This document shows, one piece after another, positions 7,094 to 9,745 of a stretch of 9,745 nt of DNA. Under the pieces are notes generated by a model, which saw nothing but the letters and a program-made list of their open reading frames with translations, was not told the origin of the DNA and did no database searches. Every line of letters starts with the position of its first letter. Positions within the stretch are counted from its first letter, which is position 1. This DNA is from CAYGZA01 sp964354135 (GTDB lineage: Bacteria > Planctomycetota > Planctomycetia > Pirellulales > Thermoguttaceae). The translations under genes and the position numbers were made by a program. The DNA is taken from positions 1 through 9,745 of the forward strand of contig CAYGZA010000260.1 of NCBI GenBank assembly GCA_964354135.1, in the 5' to 3' direction.

Positions 7094-7585
7094 TTAGTCC
7101 AGGACAAACGGGCTTTCGGGACGGTCCTCGTGGCGAATCTCATCGACCGGTCCCTTCTTGTCCCGCCCGGCATAAAGCCGGTTCGGGCAATTGAAGACAA
7201 GTCCGGGCACGTGACTGACGTTCTTGTACGCGTGTACCACCCCCGGCGGGACGATCACGCCCTGCGGGTTCGACTGGCCCACGATGAGCGTTACCCGGTG
7301 CCCGCGGCTTGCACTCTCGGGCCGCGCGTCCCACAAGTAGAGCTTGAAATCTCCCGGCCCGAACAGCGCGAAGCAGTCCGTCTGCTCCCGGTGCTCGTGG
7401 GGCCCGCGGGCGACGCCGGGAAGCGTTTGACTCGCGTAGGCCATCGCGGGGTGCTCCGCGGGGTCCAGTTCGTCCTCGCGGTATAGCTCGACCAGCCAGC
7501 CGCGGGCATCCTCGAAACGCACCAGCGGGCGAAGAACCACGCCCTCGATCGGACCTTCGCGAAAGACGATTTCCGGGGGCATCAT
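7094..7585 (-). CDS. rmlC: RmlC-like cupin, dTDP-4-dehydrorhamnose 3,5-epimerase family
   Basis: This 163-aa cupin sits between rmlA and rmlD, where the 3,5-epimerase of dTDP-4-keto-6-deoxyglucose is expected. RmlC-type features are the F-x-D-x-R-G stretch near 24-29, R60-G-P-H63 aligning with the catalytic-His motif RGLH, W85-D-A-R88, and PPGVVHAYKNVS (113-124) aligning with the PxGxxH strand. HEDRPES near the C-terminus matches the WxDP region that carries the catalytic Asp. The protein is shorter than classical RmlC (about 180-200 aa). It reads RGPHEHREQTD, so the Lys expected about ten residues after the His is not seen. I regard it as the short RmlC-like subfamily; the 3,5-epimerase role rests mainly on context. 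A single epimerisation, or another keto-sugar isomerase, is possible. The start is ATG 7583-7585 with a second ATG directly after it; no clear Shine-Dalgarno is present. Confidence 0.85.
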   Translation of the reverse strand: MMPPEIVFREGPIEGVVLRPLVRFEDARGWLVELYREDELDPAEHPAMAYASQTLPGVARGPHEHREQTDCFALFGPGDFKLYLWDARPESASRGHRVTLIVGQSNPQGVIVPPGVVHAYKNVSHVPGLVFNCPNRLYAGRDKKGPVDEIRHEDRPESPFVLD

Positions 7586-7631
7586 GAGCAGACTGTCAAG
7601 CCTGGAGGCTAAGAGCGAATCGACGTTTTCG

Positions 7632-7659
7632 GCCTTCTGCTTTCAGCTTTCAGCTTTGG
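7632..7659. repeat. GCTTTCA heptamer tandem array across the rmlA stop codon
   Basis: Two exact GCTTTCA units (7639-7652) are followed by a partial unit GCTTT (7653-7657) and preceded by a diverged GCCTTCT (7632-7638). On the minus strand this reads as AAGCTGAAAGCTGAAAGC. It supplies the last rmlA codons (K-A-E-S) and its TGA stop at 7643-7645. The rest lies in the 57-nt rmlA-rmlC gap. I recall similar heptamer runs between planctomycete genes (translated as FQLSAF-like peptides), so it is probably a dispersed simple repeat. Confidence 0.75.
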
Positions 7660-8563
7660 GAAGTCTGGGCAGTCCGTCGGGCCGCGCCAACAGGTCCAGC
7701 ATGTACTCTCCGTACGCGCTCTGCTGGGCCCGGGCCAGCCGCTCGAACCGCTCGCGGGTGATGAAGCCTTTGCGCAGCGCGATCTCCTCGATGCAGGCGA
7801 TCTTCAGGCCCTGCCGCTCTTCGATCGTCTGCACGAAGTTGGCGGCCTGGAGCAGCGACTGGTGCGTTCCCGTGTCGAGCCAGGCGAAGCCGCGGCCCAG
7901 GAGCTCTACCCGCAACTGGGCACGCTCCAGGTAGGCCCGGTTCACGTCGGTGATTTCCAGCTCCCCGCGGGCCGACGGGAGCAGCCCCGCGGCGATCTCC
8001 ACGACCCGGTTGTCGTAGAAGTAAAGCCCGGTGACGGCGAGGTTCGACCTCGGCTGCTTGGGCTTTTCGGCCAAGGCGGTCGCGTTGCCCTCCGCATCCA
8101 GCTCGACGACGCCATAGCGCCACGGGTCCTTGACCGCGTAGGCGAAGATCGTAGCCCCGGTGGGCCGGCCGGCGACTTCCTGAAGCATCCCTTGGAATCC
8201 CTGCCCGTAGAAGATGTTGTCGCCGAGGACCAAGGCGACGTTGTCCGGGCCGATGAACTCGCGGCCGAGCAGGAACGCCTGGGCGAGCCCCTCCGGCCGC
8301 GGCTGCACCACGTAGCGGATCGAAAGCCCCAGTTGGCTGCCGTCCCCCAAGAGCCGCTCGTACGAGCCCACGTCTTCCGGCGTCGAGATCAGGAGAACGT
8401 TGCGGATCCCGGCCAGCATCAGGGTCGATAGGGGGTAATACACCATCGGCTTGTCGTAAACCGGGAGCAACTGCTTGCTGACGGCCCGGGTGACCGGATG
8501 GAGCCGCGTTCCGGCCCCGCCGGCCAGAAGAATCCCCTTCTGGACGCAGGTGGCAAGATTCAT
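7643..8563 (-). CDS. rmlA: Glucose-1-phosphate thymidylyltransferase RmlA
   Basis: This 306-aa nucleotidyltransferase joins dTTP and glucose-1-phosphate to dTDP-glucose, the first and usually feedback-inhibited step of the rhamnose pathway. Its motifs are complete. LAGGAGTRL (13-21) and SKQLLPVYDKPM (29-40) bind the nucleotide. LGDN (113-116) contains D115, which holds the metal. EKP (166-168) and WLDTGT (228-233) line the sugar site. The reading frame is open far upstream to 9334, but the ATG at 8561-8563 is the right start. It begins at the conserved N-terminus just before KGILLAGG, has GGAG at 8574-8577, and shares an ATGA junction with the rmlB stop. The upstream extension would only be an antiframe of rmlB. 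The last four residues and the stop come from the heptamer array. The length is slightly over the usual 290-300 aa. Confidence 0.96.
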   Translation of the reverse strand: MNLATCVQKGILLAGGAGTRLHPVTRAVSKQLLPVYDKPMVYYPLSTLMLAGIRNVLLISTPEDVGSYERLLGDGSQLGLSIRYVVQPRPEGLAQAFLLGREFIGPDNVALVLGDNIFYGQGFQGMLQEVAGRPTGATIFAYAVKDPWRYGVVELDAEGNATALAEKPKQPRSNLAVTGLYFYDNRVVEIAAGLLPSARGELEITDVNRAYLERAQLRVELLGRGFAWLDTGTHQSLLQAANFVQTIEERQGLKIACIEEIALRKGFITRERFERLARAQQSAYGEYMLDLLARPDGLPRLPKAES

Positions 8564-9711
8564 GCTGCATCCGCTCCAAAGAGGGTTTCGCGATCGCGGG
8601 GGTAGAGACATTCGTCGCCAACCCGTGCCAACCCAAGCCGCTCCCTTTGGTACTTTCCGGAGGTGATCCGCTCCACCCAGCCGCGGTTCTCCAGGTACCA
8701 CGCGACGGTCCGCCGCAGTCCCGAGGTGAAGCTCTCCCGCGGCGCCCAGTGCAATTGGCTGTGGACCTTGCTTGCGTCGATGGCGTAGCGGCGGTCGTGT
8801 CCCGGGCGGTCGGGGACGTGGGTTATGAGCGACTCGCAGGGGGCGTGGGGCAATCCCGGGCAAAACGCGTCCACCAGCCGGCAGATCGCCTGCACCACTT
8901 CCAGGTTGGACCGCTCGCAGCGGCCCCCGATGTTGTACGTTTCCCCCGGCGTGCCCCGCTTCAAGACCGCACGCAGGGCGCGGCAGTGGTCCTCCACGTA
9001 AAGCCAGTCGCGGACCTGTTGCCCGTCCCCGTAAACCGGAAGCGGCTTGCCCTCCAGCGCGTTGAGGATCATCAGCGGGACGAGCTTCTCGGGGAACTGG
9101 TACGGCCCATAGTTGTTGGAGCAGTTGGTCACCAGCACCGGCAGGCGGTAGGTGTGGAAGTATGCCCGGACAAAATGGTCGCCGGCCGCCTTGGAAGCGG
9201 AATACGGGGAGTTGGGGGCGTAGGGGCTTTGCTCGCTGAACTTGCCCCTTGGGCCCAGGGAGCCGTAGACCTCGTCGGTCGAGACGTGCAGGAAGCGGAA
9301 TTGCGACTTTTCCGGCCCAGGCAGGCTGGCCCAATACTGCCGGGCGGCCTCCAGAAGGCGGAAGGTGCCGACCACGTTGGTCTCGACGAACGCTGCCGGG
9401 CCGTCGATCGAGCGGTCGACGTGGGACTCGGCGGCGAAGTGGACCACCGCCCGTGGGCGGTACTCGGCCAGGAGCCGGCGCACAAGGGGACCATCGCCAA
9501 CGTCGCCCTGGACAAAGACGTGGAGCGGGTTTTCGAGAACGTCGGCCAGGGAGTCGAGATTACCGGCGTAAGTCAGTTTGTCCAAATTCACGACCACGCG
9601 TGCCGGGTCGTCACAACCCGGCTCCGCTGCCTTCTTCTCCTCGACAATCCATTGCCGAACGAAATGGCTGCCGATGAATCCGGCACCGCCGGTGACCAGA
9701 ATGGCGTCCAT
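8560..9711 (-). CDS. rmlB: dTDP-glucose 4,6-dehydratase RmlB
   Basis: This 383-aa NAD+-dependent dehydratase converts dTDP-glucose to dTDP-4-keto-6-deoxyglucose, the second pathway step. It is an extended short-chain dehydrogenase. The motif TGGAGFIGSH (7-16) binds NAD. LDKLTYAGNL (43-52), HFAAESHVDRS (91-101), STDEVYG (144-150) with catalytic T145-D146-E147, and Y170-x-x-x-K174 in YSASK are all canonical. NNYGPYQFPEKL and GDGQQVRDWLYVEDH further identify RmlB. There is a short insert near 24-38 and a C-terminal extension of about 25 residues after the usual YQRERLGL end. Both make it longer than the usual 350-360 aa. The start is ATG 9709-9711, with GGAGG at 9718-9722 (6-nt spacing). It is the first rml gene in the window. 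The stop overlaps the rmlA start by 4 nt, indicating translational coupling. A promoter for the operon must lie in or beyond the right edge. Confidence 0.97.
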   Translation of the reverse strand: MDAILVTGGAGFIGSHFVRQWIVEEKKAAEPGCDDPARVVVNLDKLTYAGNLDSLADVLENPLHVFVQGDVGDGPLVRRLLAEYRPRAVVHFAAESHVDRSIDGPAAFVETNVVGTFRLLEAARQYWASLPGPEKSQFRFLHVSTDEVYGSLGPRGKFSEQSPYAPNSPYSASKAAGDHFVRAYFHTYRLPVLVTNCSNNYGPYQFPEKLVPLMILNALEGKPLPVYGDGQQVRDWLYVEDHCRALRAVLKRGTPGETYNIGGRCERSNLEVVQAICRLVDAFCPGLPHAPCESLITHVPDRPGHDRRYAIDASKVHSQLHWAPRESFTSGLRRTVAWYLENRGWVERITSGKYQRERLGLARVGDECLYPRDRETLFGADAA

Positions 9712-9745
9712 GCCAGCCCTCCACGGTCATGTTGGCCCTGGGTGA

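Noticed and set aside
7594..7599. TTGACA on the minus strand just before rmlC
   Set aside because: No -10-like hexamer lies 16-18 nt downstream. That position falls inside the rmlC coding start, so a promoter is not supported.
7599..7610. AGCCT-GG-AGGCT palindrome in the rmlA-rmlC gap
   Set aside because: It is a five-base stem with a 2-nt loop and no T-tract. It is too short and strained for a terminator and has no known operator match.
8564..9334. N-terminal extension of the rmlA frame up to 9334
   Set aside because: The extra 257 residues are an out-of-frame reading of rmlB. The conserved RmlA N-terminus begins at the ATG at 8563 with the ATGA junction.

Overview
The window is very GC-rich, with dense, tightly packed genes. 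It looks like a planctomycete (Pirellulales-like) chromosome. Three signs support this. A perfect 27-bp inverted repeat reads in translation as the REGEAPAEP...GSAGASPS pair that recurs in planctomycete genomes. A short GCTTTCA heptamer array sits at the end of rmlA. The first partial gene carries ARLYD / YGTAGGTNT repeats like those in large planctomycete secreted proteins. The taxonomic call is an inference from memory of these patterns, not from a search.

Layout, left to right. (1) 1-176, + strand: 3' end of a repeat protein. (2) 322-2841, + strand: an exported protein of 839 aa with an N-terminal carbohydrate-binding-like sandwich, a middle beta-rich region and a C-terminal alpha/alpha-toroid. 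It has a good Shine-Dalgarno site and a plausible sigma70-type promoter at 181-209. (3) 2834-3748 and 3720-5963, - strand: a two-gene signalling unit, transcribed right to left. A hybrid histidine kinase comes first, then a protein made only of two receiver domains, and the two genes overlap by 29 nt. (4) 6144-9711, - strand: the four dTDP-L-rhamnose genes in the order rmlB-rmlA-rmlC-rmlD. rmlB and rmlA overlap in an ATGA junction.

The rml cluster encodes a complete route from glucose-1-phosphate plus dTTP to dTDP-L-rhamnose, the donor for rhamnosylation of cell-surface glycans or exopolysaccharide. The signalling pair lies downstream on the same strand, 180 nt away, with a weak promoter of its own. 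It could read through from rml or be independent. The exported toroid protein converges on the signalling pair, and their 3' ends overlap by 8 nt. A functional link between it and the other genes is possible but not shown.

No gene-free stretch exceeds 300 bases; the largest gaps are 145 nt (177-321) and 180 nt (5964-6143). I see no tRNA, rRNA, CRISPR array, transposase or convincing rho-independent terminator. I do not see a clearly new multi-gene system. The most unusual points are the palindromic element built into the kinase reading frame, a phosphotransfer-like domain without its histidine, and the unassigned exported toroid protein.
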